This document shows positions 1 through 8,580 of a DNA stretch of 64,000 nt, in pieces. Origin of the DNA: Gordonia hankookensis (lineage in GTDB: Bacteria > Actinomycetota > Actinomycetes > Mycobacteriales > Mycobacteriaceae); the NCBI RefSeq assembly GCF_014673215.1, contig NZ_JACWMS010000002.1:1533503-1597502 (forward strand). The letters are read 5' to 3'. Made by a program: the position numbers and the translations under genes. Each line of letters starts with the position of its first letter. Position 1 is the stretch's first letter. The notes under the pieces are model-generated. The model saw only the letters and a list, made by a program, of their open reading frames with translations, did not search any database and had not been told where the DNA came from.

Positions 1-1
1 C

Positions 2-559
2 GCGGCCGTGCTGGCGCACCGGCATGGGCAGGAACTGCTCGCGATCACCATCGTCGGGATGAGCGGTTGCGCGATCTCACCCATGTCCTGGGGACATCAT
101 TGGGTGTGGTTCGTCCCGCTGGTGGTGATCGGTTTCCACATGCTGATGACGCCGGGCCGTCGCCCCGGGACCTACGTCCTGATCGCGGCGGGGCTCATCG
201 GCTTGATCCTGGTGGCGTTCTCCTGGCGGAGCTACCTGGCGCATCCGATCTGGTTCGTGAACCGGACGGTGCCCGACGCCTACCTGATCGGGCTGTTCTT
301 CAAGACCGGCATCGGGTGGCTGACGTGGTTCACCTACTACCCGTACAACGCCGTGTTCCTGGTGACGGCCATCGCGACGATCGTGGTGTTCCGACGGCGC
401 GAGAACACGGTGCCCGACACAGATCCTGCCCTCGTGGTCGCTCGCCCCGCCCCTGCAGACGTGACCGCGACAGACGACATACCCATCAGGGAGAGCCCCT
501 CGCGGGATGTCCGTGAGGCCGACGACAGCGACATCGAACAGTGGCAACCGCGACCGTGA
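2..559 (+). CDS. C-terminal part of a GT87/DUF2029-type membrane mannosyltransferase (5' end outside window)
   Basis: The reading frame is open from the left edge, so the N-terminal membrane segments and catalytic loop are missing. What remains is about four hydrophobic helices followed by a hydrophilic, Asp-rich cytoplasmic tail of about 50 residues. The stretch SPMSWGHHWVW matches the conserved 'SP.SW.HHW' signature of the GT87 (DUF2029) family. These mycolate-group actinobacterial enzymes use polyprenyl-phosphate mannose to extend phosphatidylinositol mannosides, lipomannan or arabinomannan on the periplasmic face. Family assignment is good; the exact acceptor cannot be read from the fragment. 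Confidence 0.8.
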   Translation, partial: AAVLAHRHGQELLAITIVGMSGCAISPMSWGHHWVWFVPLVVIGFHMLMTPGRRPGTYVLIAAGLIGLILVAFSWRSYLAHPIWFVNRTVPDAYLIGLFFKTGIGWLTWFTYYPYNAVFLVTAIATIVVFRRRENTVPDTDPALVVARPAPADVTATDDIPIRESPSRDVREADDSDIEQWQPRP

Positions 560-636
560 TGCTCGAGGCATCCCTGATCGCGACGATCGGGTGTGGACAG
601 CGTGGGGGAGCGGGTTCGGCTGTCGGCGATCGCCGG

Positions 637-642
637 TAGTCT
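637..642 (+). promoter_or_regulatory. -10 box (TAGTCT) of dnaX, leaderless type
   Basis: TAGTCT ends 6 nt before the GTG of dnaX, so transcription should begin at or very near the start codon. There is no Shine-Dalgarno sequence before this GTG, which fits a leaderless mRNA. The same arrangement recurs at many genes in the window. Confidence 0.55.
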
Positions 643-648
643 CGTCAC

Positions 649-2904
649 GTGGCTCTGTATCGCACCTATCGCCCGGCTACCTTCGCCGACGTCGTGGGCC
701 AGGAGCACGTCACCGATCCGTTGAGTCATGCGCTCGACTCGGGGCGGATCAACCACGCCTATCTCTTCTCCGGCCCCCGCGGATGCGGTAAGACGTCGTC
801 GGCCCGCATCCTGGCCCGTTCCCTGAACTGCGTGCAGGGTCCGACGTCGACGCCGTGCGGCGTGTGTGACTCGTGCCAGGCGCTGGCGCCGGGCGGACCC
901 GGCAATCTCGACGTGATCGAACTCGACGCGGCCAGCCACGGCGGCGTCGACGACACCCGAGAACTGCGTGACCGTGCCTTCTACGCGCCATCGGAATCCC
1001 GGTACCGCGTCTTCATCGTGGATGAGGCGCACATGGTCACGAATGCGGGATTCAACGCGCTGCTCAAGATCGTCGAGGAGCCGCCGGAACATCTGATCTT
1101 CGTGTTCGCGACCACCGAACCGGAGAAGGTGCTCCCCACCATTCGCTCACGGACGCACCATTATCCGTTCCGCCTGCTCGCGCCGCCGGTGATGCGTGGC
1201 CTGCTCGAGAAGATCTGTGCGAACGAGAATGTGACGGTCGCGCCCGACGTCTATCCGCTGGTCATCCGGGCCGGCGGTGGCTCACCGCGTGATTCGCTGA
1301 GCATCCTCGATCAACTTCTCGCAGGGGCGGGTGACGAGGGGGTCACCTACGACCGTGCGCTCGCGCTGTTGGGTGTCACCGACATCGCACTCATCGACGA
1401 GGCGATCGACGCACTCGCGGATGCCGACGGCTCGCGGTTGTTCGGCGCGGTGGAGAAAGTGGTCGATGCGGGCCACGATCCCCGGCGGTTCGCCGTCGAT
1501 CTCCTCGAGCGGCTGCGTGATCTCATTCTGCTGCAGGCGGTTCCGGATGCAGCCGACCGTGGCCTCGTCGAGGCCCCCGGTGATCAGTTGCAGCGCATGC
1601 AGTCCCAGATCGAGAGCCTCGGTCCGGCCGCGCTGACGAGGTTCGCCGAGATCGTGCATGCGGCGCTCGGCGAGATGCGCGGCACCACCTCGCCCCGGCT
1701 GCTGCTGGAGGTGATGTGCGCCCGGATGCTGCTCCCGGCGGCATCGACGGAGGACGCGGCACTCCTGCACCGACTCGAACGTCTCGAGTCCGGCGTCGTG
1801 ACGCCGAACGCGTCGTCGGCGCCCCGATCGGCAGCGTCCGCCCCCGGCGGCGCACAACCGCCTGCCGGGACGACCGAGTCCGAGCCGGCGCCCAAGTACG
1901 TGCGCCCGTCTCAGCGCAAGGCTGCCGAACAACCCGCGGCCGAGGCGAGCGCGCCGGCCGAAGAGGCCGCGGCGGTTGACCAACCCGCTGAATCCCCATC
2001 GTCGGACGCGCCATCGGTTCCCCAGCCGACCGCACCGCGTGGCGGCGGCAACCCGACGTCGCCGCAACCGCCTGCGCGGGTGCCGGCCGAACGTGAACCC
2101 GAGCCGGTGGCACCGAAGGAATCGGTGCCCGCGCAGCCGGATTCGCCGCCCGTTGCCCCGACGCCGACAGCTCCGCAACCACCGGTTCCCGATCTGTCGT
2201 CGACGTCGGTCACCGACGACGACATCCCGCTCCCCGACGAGCCGACCGGCGATCCGGCCGACGACGCCGCCCCGCCCTACGACGACGGCGTGGCCAGTGC
2301 TGCCGCCGACGACTCGGATCCCGAAGAGTCGCAAGCGGCTCCGGGACTCGCCGTCGCCGACGTCGAGGCACGATGGCCGGAGATCCGCGAAGCGGCCCGC
2401 GGTATCACCCCGGTCCTGGAGGTCATGCTCTCCGGTGCGTCCATTCAGGGTGTCGACGGGCAGACCATCGTGTTCGGCCACACCACCGAGATGCTCGTCG
2501 GCCGGTTGAGCAACGAACACGCGGGCAATCTCCGCGCCGCGGTCCAGCGGGTGTTCGGTCCGGGAATGGACGCTCGATGCGTCCACGCGTCCGGGCCGAC
2601 CGTCCAGGCACAGCCTCCGCGGGGCGCCGGCGACCGCGAGCCGTCCCGGCCTGCACCGAAACGGCCCGCCTACTCGCGGCCGAGTCGAGGCCGTGACCAG
2701 TCGCAGTCCGCCACTCCGCCACCGGAACACGCTCCCGAACCCGAGGAGCCCGAGCCGCCACGGCCGGACGAGGAGATCACCGACGCGGAGCGCGACGAGA
2801 TGGTCGCCGACGCGCACTCGGGGCCGCCGGAGCGTCGCCTCGATCCCGATCAGGTCGCGCTGGAGTTGCTCAAGTCGGAGCTGGGAGCCCGCCCCCTCGA
2901 GTGA
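649..2904 (+). CDS. dnaX: DNA polymerase III subunit gamma/tau
   Basis: This is the clamp-loader ATPase and organiser of the replicative polymerase. The AAA+ module fills roughly residues 1-360. Walker A GPRGCGKT is at 42-49, a zinc site is formed by Cys61, Cys70, Cys73 and Cys76, the DEAH Walker B is at 125-128, and a sensor-1 stretch FVFATTEPEKV follows. Residues about 380-560 form a Pro/Ala/Glu-rich linker, then a tau-type C-terminal domain (about 565-650) and a second charged, Pro-rich tail. The total of 751 residues fits actinobacterial DnaX; I saw no slippery frameshift site. GTG 649 was chosen because the product begins with the family's MALYRTYRPATF and the -10 box sits 6 nt upstream. 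The lipid-modifying pair downstream is convergent, as at Rv3721c in M. tuberculosis. Confidence 0.97.
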   Translation: MALYRTYRPATFADVVGQEHVTDPLSHALDSGRINHAYLFSGPRGCGKTSSARILARSLNCVQGPTSTPCGVCDSCQALAPGGPGNLDVIELDAASHGGVDDTRELRDRAFYAPSESRYRVFIVDEAHMVTNAGFNALLKIVEEPPEHLIFVFATTEPEKVLPTIRSRTHHYPFRLLAPPVMRGLLEKICANENVTVAPDVYPLVIRAGGGSPRDSLSILDQLLAGAGDEGVTYDRALALLGVTDIALIDEAIDALADADGSRLFGAVEKVVDAGHDPRRFAVDLLERLRDLILLQAVPDAADRGLVEAPGDQLQRMQSQIESLGPAALTRFAEIVHAALGEMRGTTSPRLLLEVMCARMLLPAASTEDAALLHRLERLESGVVTPNASSAPRSAASAPGGAQPPAGTTESEPAPKYVRPSQRKAAEQPAAEASAPAEEAAAVDQPAESPSSDAPSVPQPTAPRGGGNPTSPQPPARVPAEREPEPVAPKESVPAQPDSPPVAPTPTAPQPPVPDLSSTSVTDDDIPLPDEPTGDPADDAAPPYDDGVASAAADDSDPEESQAAPGLAVADVEARWPEIREAARGITPVLEVMLSGASIQGVDGQTIVFGHTTEMLVGRLSNEHAGNLRAAVQRVFGPGMDARCVHASGPTVQAQPPRGAGDREPSRPAPKRPAYSRPSRGRDQSQSATPPPEHAPEPEEPEPPRPDEEITDAERDEMVADAHSGPPERRLDPDQVALELLKSELGARPLE

Positions 2905-2966
2905 ACGTTGTCCGTTGCTCTCAGCGGGGGCGGGGCTGCACTCTGGGTGGGAAGCCGGTCAGGGAC

Positions 2967-4295
2967 TCAGGCGTTCCACCAGGGGCGCAACGGCAGGTCG
3001 TTCCCGCCCTTGTCGTCCAGCTTGGTCGCGAGCACGTGATGGAGCTGGATGATGTCGCGCTCGAAGCCGATCCGGCAGCCGGCCATGTAGAGGCCCCAGA
3101 GGCGGGCGGTTCCCTCGCCGACCTCGTCGACGGCCTCGTCCCAGTGCTCGAGCAGGTTCTTGTTCCAGTCGCGCAGGGTCATCGCGTAGTGGTCGCGGAA
3201 GTTCTCCTCGTGCACGACCTCCATGCCGCCGATGTCCTGCAGCTTGGAGATGATCTTGCCGGACCCGGTGAGCTCCCCGTCGGGGAACACATAACGGTCG
3301 ATGAACGAGCCCGCCCGCCCGTTCTTGAGGTTGTCCGGTCGAGTGATGCAGTGGTTCAACAGCATTCCACCGACCCGTAGCCGGTCCCGGATGAACTTGA
3401 AATACGCGGGGTAGTTGGCGACCCCGATGTGCTCGGTCAGTCCGATGGACGACACCGCGTCGAAGCCGGTCTCGGTGACGTCGCGGTAGTCGCTGTGCCG
3501 TACCTCGGCCAGGTCCGACAGTCCTTCGTCGATGATGGCCTGCTGAGCCCACTGTGCCTGCTCGGCGGAGAGGGTCGCGCCGATGACCCTGACTCCCCGG
3601 TGTGCGGCGTAGCGGACCATTCCGCCCCAACCGCAACCGATGTCGAGGAGACGGTCGCCGGGCTTGAGCCGCAGCTTCTCGAAGATGAGCCGGTACTTGT
3701 TCTCCTGAGCCGCCTCGAGCGACGCCTCGAGTTCGGGGTACACCGCGCAGGTGTAGGTCATCGACGGCCCGAGTACCCACTCGTAGAAGGTGTTCGACAC
3801 GTCGTAGTGGTGGTGGATCACCTCGGCGTCGCGAGCCTTGCTGTGCCGCAGGCCTTCGGCGAAGCGACGCCAGCGCGGCAGAGCCTCCTGCGGGGGTGGT
3901 GCGATCGGCTTGAAGTGCTCGATGCCCAGCGAGCGGGCGATGTTCGCGAGGACGAGCGGAGAGGGTCGACTGAAGTGCAGATCGGCGGCCAGGGCACGCA
4001 GTGCCCCGTACGGGTCGCCCGGGTGCGCACCGACGAGTTCGAGATCTCCGGCGATGTAGGCGCGGGCCAGTCCGAGGTCGCCGGGGGCGGTGACGAGGTA
4101 GGTGGTTCCGCGGGAGGACTTGAGGTCGAGCCCGAACTCCGCGTCCTCGGGGCCTGCCGAACTGCCGTCGTAGGCGGTGATGCGAATCGTGAGATCGCCA
4201 CCCATCAACGATTCGAAGATCTGTGCCAGGGTCATCCTGCCCGTCGACGCCGCGTCGCCGCCGGCATGGAGGGGGCTGTCCTTGAATGTCGTCAT
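2967..4295 (-). CDS. CFA-synthase-family SAM-dependent fatty acyl methyltransferase
   Basis: A 442-residue member of the cyclopropane-fatty-acyl-phospholipid synthase family, which transfers a methylene or methyl group from SAM to the double bond of membrane-lipid acyl chains. The SAM-binding loop LDIGCGWGG is at about 217-225, preceded by the family motif IHHHYDVSNTFYEWVL (about 160-175). The N-terminal 140 residues match the usual CFA lid domain. Its ATG overlaps the stop of the upstream FAD oxidoreductase as ATGA, so the two are translationally coupled. Methyltransferase plus FAD reductase is the known gene pair (bfa/tms, Rv0447c/Rv0449c) for 10-methyl-branched fatty acids such as tuberculostearic acid. 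The position beside dnaX corresponds instead to the less studied Rv3720-Rv3719 pair, so the lipid product is inferred. Confidence 0.9.
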   Translation of the reverse strand: MTTFKDSPLHAGGDAASTGRMTLAQIFESLMGGDLTIRITAYDGSSAGPEDAEFGLDLKSSRGTTYLVTAPGDLGLARAYIAGDLELVGAHPGDPYGALRALAADLHFSRPSPLVLANIARSLGIEHFKPIAPPPQEALPRWRRFAEGLRHSKARDAEVIHHHYDVSNTFYEWVLGPSMTYTCAVYPELEASLEAAQENKYRLIFEKLRLKPGDRLLDIGCGWGGMVRYAAHRGVRVIGATLSAEQAQWAQQAIIDEGLSDLAEVRHSDYRDVTETGFDAVSSIGLTEHIGVANYPAYFKFIRDRLRVGGMLLNHCITRPDNLKNGRAGSFIDRYVFPDGELTGSGKIISKLQDIGGMEVVHEENFRDHYAMTLRDWNKNLLEHWDEAVDEVGEGTARLWGLYMAGCRIGFERDIIQLHHVLATKLDDKGGNDLPLRPWWNA

Positions 4296-5734
4296 TGTCG
4301 TTTCACCGCTTTCGCATACAGATCCAGTAGACGGCCTCGTGGGTCGTACCGCTTCTTGAGCAGCCGATAATTCTCGCCCCCGTAGAGTTCATCGAACTCC
4401 TCGGGGGAGTAGAAGGATTCCGAATAGAGGGACTTGTGGCCGTCGAGGTCGGCCACCTTCCGTTCGATGAGCTTGTTGGTGTGCCCGGGATCGCCAGGGG
4501 TGACGGGCACCGCCGACCAGAAGCCGATGTTCACATATGTCCGGCGTGGTTCGAGTGGATACAGCGGCCAGGGCCGGACCGGATCCGAACCAATGACGGC
4601 GGGCTCCCGGAGTCGCAACGGGCACAACCAGATCGGCTCGATCGGAATGTTGTCGAGGAACCACTCGACGTATGCCGTGGTGTTCTCGATCGGCACCTCG
4701 ATGTCCTGGACCACCCGCTCGTTCGGCGGCTCGCCCTTGCGGGCGCTGAGCTTGTCGCCGATGTTGTACCGGTGGTCGAGAGCGATCAGCTTCCAATAGA
4801 AGCTGCTGCGCAGCAGCTTCTTCGGCCAGAACCGGCGGATCCGTGGATTCTGGGCACCAAAAGCGCGTGAGCACCAGAACCAGTCGGTGTCCCATCGCCA
4901 CAGATAGTCGTGGATGGTGAGGCGATCGGTGCCGATCGAATTCGTTCCGCTCGCTCCGCTCCCGGCGACCGTGGAATCCTGGATGGACCGGTAGAAGATG
5001 TCCATCCCGGTGTAATCGCTGACGGGTCCGGGCTCGTCGGTCTGACGTCCAAGGGTCAGATACGACTCGTCGGCGGTGAACACCACGCCGTCGAGGTAGT
5101 CCACCCGTTCGTCGCGATACGAACCGGCGGCGATGATCGCCGCCATCGCCGACTGGAGGTCCTCGATCCGGTCAAACCGGACGTGCCGCAGTGACACATA
5201 CGGCTGTACGGACTCCAGCTCGATCTTCAGGCGGACCGAATAGCCGAGCGTGCCATAGGAATTGGGAAATCCGAAGAAGATGTCGGCATGCTCGTTGGTG
5301 GGTGTGGCGGTGATGATCTCACCGTCGCCGGTCAGGACGTCGATCTCGAGCACCGACTCGTGGGGCAGACCGTTGCGAAACGACGTGCTCTCGATCCCGA
5401 GTCCGGTGACCGCACCGCCCAGCGTGATGGTCTTCAACTGCGGGACGACCTTGGGTGCCAGTCCGTAGGGCAGGGTCGCTGCGACCAGGTTCTCGTATGT
5501 ACACATGCCGGCGACATCGGCCGTCTTCGCGTCCCGATCCACCGAGATCACCCGGTCGAGGCCCGAGACGTCGAGGCCGGGATGCGGGTTCTCGGCGCGC
5601 TTGCGGAACAGGTTCGAGGTCTTCTTCGCCAACCGGACGGTCGCACCGGTCGGAATGTCGCGGTAGCTCTTCAGGAGGGTTGCGACACCCTGGTCGAATC
5701 CCTGCGCCCCCATCTCCAACCGGTCAGAGTTCAC
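4292..5734 (-). CDS. FAD-binding oxidoreductase (PCMH/FAD_binding_4 fold), partner of the CFA-type methyltransferase
   Basis: A 480-residue flavoprotein with an N-terminal PCMH-type FAD domain (about residues 60-200) that contains the Gly-rich stretch TITLGGAVTGLGIES. In 10-methyl fatty acid synthesis the homologous partner reduces the 10-methylene intermediate made by the methyltransferase. The first gene of the operon, it reads into the methyltransferase through an ATGA overlap. The GTG at 5732-5734 is preceded by TAGGCT (minus strand, 5741-5746) at 6 nt, consistent with a leaderless transcript. Synteny equals Rv3719. No missing domain was noticed; the substrate is inferred from the gene pair. 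Confidence 0.87.
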   Translation of the reverse strand: MNSDRLEMGAQGFDQGVATLLKSYRDIPTGATVRLAKKTSNLFRKRAENPHPGLDVSGLDRVISVDRDAKTADVAGMCTYENLVAATLPYGLAPKVVPQLKTITLGGAVTGLGIESTSFRNGLPHESVLEIDVLTGDGEIITATPTNEHADIFFGFPNSYGTLGYSVRLKIELESVQPYVSLRHVRFDRIEDLQSAMAAIIAAGSYRDERVDYLDGVVFTADESYLTLGRQTDEPGPVSDYTGMDIFYRSIQDSTVAGSGASGTNSIGTDRLTIHDYLWRWDTDWFWCSRAFGAQNPRIRRFWPKKLLRSSFYWKLIALDHRYNIGDKLSARKGEPPNERVVQDIEVPIENTTAYVEWFLDNIPIEPIWLCPLRLREPAVIGSDPVRPWPLYPLEPRRTYVNIGFWSAVPVTPGDPGHTNKLIERKVADLDGHKSLYSESFYSPEEFDELYGGENYRLLKKRYDPRGRLLDLYAKAVKRQ

Positions 5735-5792
5735 TTGGATAGCCTAGGTCGTGAGTTTGCCCCCTGCCAATCCGTTCTAAGGAGTGCCCGCC

Positions 5793-6230
5793 GTGGGTCA
5801 GGTTTCCGCAACGCAGTCGATCGACATCGCCGCCACCCCGGATGCCGTGGTCGCCGCACTCGCCGACTACAACGAGGTGCGCCCGGCGATCCTGCCCTCG
5901 CAGTACCGCGACTATGCCGTGATCAGCGGCGGAAACGGTGAGGGAACGGTGGTGCACTGGATCCTGCAGGCCACCGAGAAACGTCAGCGTGACGTCAAGG
6001 CCACCGTCTCGGTGGTGCCGGACACCGTCACCGAGAACGACGAGAACTCGTCGATGGTGACCACCTACACAGTCGCGAAGTCCGGTTCGGGCAGCACAGT
6101 GACCACCACGACCACCTGGACCGGTGCCGGCGGGATCGGCGGGTTCTTCGAGAAGACGTTCGCGCCCAAGGGGCTCAACCGCATCCAGGCGGAGCTGCTG
6201 GGCAATCTCAAGAAGCGTCTGGAGAACTGA
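5793..6230 (+). CDS. SRPBCC-family (polyketide cyclase/START-like) protein
   Basis: About 145 residues forming a single SRPBCC helix-grip domain, a fold that binds hydrophobic ligands. It is divergent from the FAD oxidoreductase/methyltransferase pair, as is Rv3718c, so a role linked to the same lipids is possible but unproven. GTG 5793 is preferred over GTG 5784 because AAGGAG (5779-5784) sits 8 nt upstream of it and the protein then begins MGQVSATQSIDIAA, typical for the family. The C-terminus ends in an amphipathic helix. No catalytic residues are recognisable. Confidence 0.85.
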   Translation: MGQVSATQSIDIAATPDAVVAALADYNEVRPAILPSQYRDYAVISGGNGEGTVVHWILQATEKRQRDVKATVSVVPDTVTENDENSSMVTTYTVAKSGSGSTVTTTTTWTGAGGIGGFFEKTFAPKGLNRIQAELLGNLKKRLEN

Positions 6231-7171
6231 CCCGCCGACGACGTCGAGGGACCGTCACGCCGCTGCCGCCGCGTGACGGGGTCGACGCCACGCGTGTGGT
6301 GCTGCGGGCCGGTCCGGAGCGGACCGTCGGCGAGTGTCTGCTCGCGACACCTTCGCTGACCGGCGTCACCCTCGACGATCTGGCGGCCCGCGCGGCGCGC
6401 GGCGAGATCGTCGATGCCGACGGTCGGCCGATCGATCTCGACGTGCCCGCTCGTCTCAACACGTCGGTCTACTTGTACCGGGACGTGCCCGACGAGCCGG
6501 ACATCCCGTTCGACCTGCCGATCCTGTACGCCGACGACAACATCGTCGTCGTCGACAAGCCGCATTTCCTCGCCACCATGCCGCGTGGGCGCCACGTCAC
6601 GCAGACCGCGCTCGTGCGGTTGCGCAGGGAGCTCGGGACCGATCTGGTGTCCCCCGCGCACCGTCTCGATCGGCTGACCGCAGGCGTACTCCTGTTCACG
6701 CTGCGGCCCGAGGTGCGGGCGGCCTACCAGGCATTGTTCGCCGAACGGCTGGCGATCAAGGAGTACCGGGCGCTGGCGCCCGTCCGCGCCGATCTGGAGA
6801 CCACGACCACCGTCGCCAACCGGATCGAGAAGACCGCGGGAGATCTGCGAGCGCGCGTCATCGCAGGCGAGGTCAACGCGATCAGCGACATCACCTTGGT
6901 CGAGCAGGTCGGCGCCGGTGGGGTGTACGACCTACGGCCGTTCACCGGGCGCACACATCAGCTCCGGCTGCACATGGCACAGCTCGGTGTCGGAATCGTC
7001 GGGGACCCGCTCTATCCGGACGTCCGTGCGGAGCTCGCCGCGCGACCCGATCACGGCGACTTCTCCGAACCGTTGCGATTGGTCGCGCACACGTTGCGTT
7101 TCGTCGACCCGCTGAGCGGGGAGAAGCGGCACTTCGTCTCGCGGCGGACGGTCACCGACCCGATCGTCTGA
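6227..7171 (+). CDS. RluA-family pseudouridine synthase (probable CTG start)
   Basis: Isomerises uridine in RNA (rRNA or tRNA; target unknown). The catalytic motif AHRLDRLTAGVLLFT contains the nucleophilic Asp, and RTHQLRLHM is the second family signature. The first ATG/GTG in frame is GTG 6296, but the frame is open upstream, and codons from 6230 encode TRRRRRGTVTPLPPRDG, which resembles the N-terminus of actinobacterial homologues. The only possible start in front of it is CTG 6227, which overlaps the TGA of the SRPBCC gene (CTGA). I therefore place the start there; if CTG is not used, the protein begins at 6296 with 291 residues. The enzyme assignment does not depend on this choice. Confidence 0.85.
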   Translation: MTRRRRRGTVTPLPPRDGVDATRVVLRAGPERTVGECLLATPSLTGVTLDDLAARAARGEIVDADGRPIDLDVPARLNTSVYLYRDVPDEPDIPFDLPILYADDNIVVVDKPHFLATMPRGRHVTQTALVRLRRELGTDLVSPAHRLDRLTAGVLLFTLRPEVRAAYQALFAERLAIKEYRALAPVRADLETTTTVANRIEKTAGDLRARVIAGEVNAISDITLVEQVGAGGVYDLRPFTGRTHQLRLHMAQLGVGIVGDPLYPDVRAELAARPDHGDFSEPLRLVAHTLRFVDPLSGEKRHFVSRRTVTDPIV

Positions 7172-7183
7172 CGGCGTTGTGGC

Positions 7184-7189
7184 TACCCT
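7184..7189 (+). promoter_or_regulatory. -10 box (TACCCT), leaderless type, for the 109-residue protein
   Basis: TACCCT ends 6 nt before ATG 7196. No ribosome-binding site is visible between them. Confidence 0.45.
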
Positions 7190-7195
7190 GAGCCC

Positions 7196-7525
7196 ATGGC
7201 CATTCAGGCGACATACGAGCGGCACACCGATCTGGGGTGCGAGGCCATCGTCTTCATCGACGACGAGTCCATGGCATGTTTCCAGATCCAGCGTGACCTG
7301 GTGGGCGGGCCGAGGTCTGACGAATACTGCGTGACCACGGGCGCCAGTGCTCCGATCTACGGTGCGATCACCGAGTGGCGGAGGATCGACGACCGGTTCG
7401 AATTCGCTCTGACCAGGCGAGCAGGCCGACTGTTCGGCGACGATGTGATCTCGTTCATCGTCACCCCCGGCCGCGGCGTCACCGTCGAGGAGCTCGCCGA
7501 GCATGTCGATCGGCTCCTGCGCTGA
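7196..7525 (+). CDS. Conserved hypothetical protein, 109 residues
   Basis: I do not recognise a named family. The sequence is a small, acidic, soluble alpha/beta protein without signal peptide or membrane segment, with an Ile/Phe/Asp-rich core ([16 protein letters not shown]) and a C-terminal helix [13 protein letters not shown]. It overlaps nothing and lies between the pseudouridine synthase and ybaB. A TACCCT box 6 nt before the ATG suggests its own leaderless promoter. Function unknown. Confidence 0.75.
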   Translation: MAIQATYERHTDLGCEAIVFIDDESMACFQIQRDLVGGPRSDEYCVTTGASAPIYGAITEWRRIDDRFEFALTRRAGRLFGDDVISFIVTPGRGVTVEELAEHVDRLLR

Positions 7526-7534
7526 CCCGGCGAT

Positions 7535-7540
7535 TACTCT
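7535..7540 (+). promoter_or_regulatory. -10 box (TACTCT) of ybaB, leaderless type
   Basis: TACTCT ends 7 nt before GTG 7548. It decides the ybaB start: the earlier in-frame ATG 7503 lies upstream of the promoter and inside the preceding gene. Confidence 0.5.
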
Positions 7541-7547
7541 GGAGCCC

Positions 7548-7922
7548 GTGACTCAACCATTCGACCCCAGCGCACTCTTCGGCGGCGGCGACAACGCCGG
7601 CGGCGACAACCCGATGGCCGGGCTGCTCGCGCAAGCGCAGCAGATGCAGGAGCAGCTGCTGGCCGCACAGAACGAGATCGCGGCCGCCGAGGTCACCGGA
7701 TCCGCCGGAAACGGCCTGGTGATGGTGACGGGTAGCGGCACCGGTGAGGTCACCGGGGTGGCCATCGATCCCAAGGTCGTCGATCCCGAGGACGTGGAGA
7801 CCCTCCAGGACCTCGTCCTCGGTGCGCTTGCCGACCTCGCGTCCAAGCGCGAGGCGCTGACGCAGGAGAAGATGGGACCACTCGCCGGCGGGCTCGGCGG
7901 CGGTCTGCCCGGTCTCGGCTAG
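7548..7922 (+). CDS. ybaB: YbaB/EbfC-family nucleoid-associated protein
   Basis: A 124-residue dimeric DNA-binding protein of the YbaB/EbfC family. The core helix [20 protein letters not shown] and the following beta strands with [19 protein letters not shown] are characteristic; the termini are Gly-rich and disordered. It precedes recR by 6 nt between stop and ATG, the classical ybaB-recR arrangement, which suggests cotranscription and a role around recombinational repair. The start is GTG 7548 because of the TACTCT box 7 nt upstream. Confidence 0.92.
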   Translation: MTQPFDPSALFGGGDNAGGDNPMAGLLAQAQQMQEQLLAAQNEIAAAEVTGSAGNGLVMVTGSGTGEVTGVAIDPKVVDPEDVETLQDLVLGALADLASKREALTQEKMGPLAGGLGGGLPGLG

Positions 7923-7928
7923 GCCGTC

Positions 7929-8540
7929 ATGTACGAGGGACCCATTCAGGACCTGATCGACGAGCTGGCCAAACAACCAGGACTCGGCCCGAAGGGTGCC
8001 CAGCGAATCGCCTTCCACCTGTTGGGCGTGGAGAACAACGAGATCGATCGGCTGATCGCGGCCCTCGGCCGGGTGCGTGACGACGTCACCTTCTGCGCCG
8101 AATGCGGGAACGTGTCAGCGAACCGACTGTGCCGGATCTGTTCGGATGCTCGCCGCGATGCCACCAAGATCTGCGTCGTCGAGGAACCCAAGGATGTGCA
8201 TGCCATCGAGCGCACCAAGGAGTTCAACGGCAGGTATCACGTCCTCGGCGGAGCGCTGGACCCGTTGTCGGGAATCGGACCCGATCAGCTGCGGATCCGC
8301 GAACTCCTGCGTCGGCTGGCCAACCAGGAGGACGGTGTCGACGTCAGCGAGGTGATCGTGGCAACCGACCCCAACACCGAGGGTGAGGCCACGGCGACCT
8401 ACCTCCTGCGGATGCTCAAGGACTTCCCGGGGTTGTCGGTGACCCGACTCGCATCGGGGCTCCCGATGGGCGGCGACCTCGAGTTCGCCGATGAGCTGAC
8501 CCTCGGTCGCGCGTTGTCGGGCCGTCGGGCGCTGGCCTGA
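7929..8540 (+). CDS. recR: Recombination mediator protein RecR
   Basis: A 203-residue RecR, acting with RecF/RecO to load RecA onto gapped DNA. Order of parts: N-terminal helix-hairpin-helix ([20 protein letters not shown], about 12-31), a C4 zinc finger beginning [16 protein letters not shown], a Toprim domain starting [14 protein letters not shown], and the C-terminal Walker-B-like region. Length is normal. It follows ybaB directly. Confidence 0.97.
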   Translation: MYEGPIQDLIDELAKQPGLGPKGAQRIAFHLLGVENNEIDRLIAALGRVRDDVTFCAECGNVSANRLCRICSDARRDATKICVVEEPKDVHAIERTKEFNGRYHVLGGALDPLSGIGPDQLRIRELLRRLANQEDGVDVSEVIVATDPNTEGEATATYLLRMLKDFPGLSVTRLASGLPMGGDLEFADELTLGRALSGRRALA

Positions 8541-8580
8541 CCGCGAGAACGCGCCCGCCCGCCGGCGCTCGCCACGGCAA

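Noticed and set aside
559..648. 4.5S (SRP) RNA upstream of dnaX
   Set aside because: The gap is 89 nt and lacks the conserved GNAR-loop hairpin; it only contains the dnaX promoter.
1282..2817. 511-codon frame on the minus strand inside dnaX
   Set aside because: Antisense shadow of a GC-rich gene; Arg/Gly-rich composition, no domain, whereas dnaX is unmistakable.
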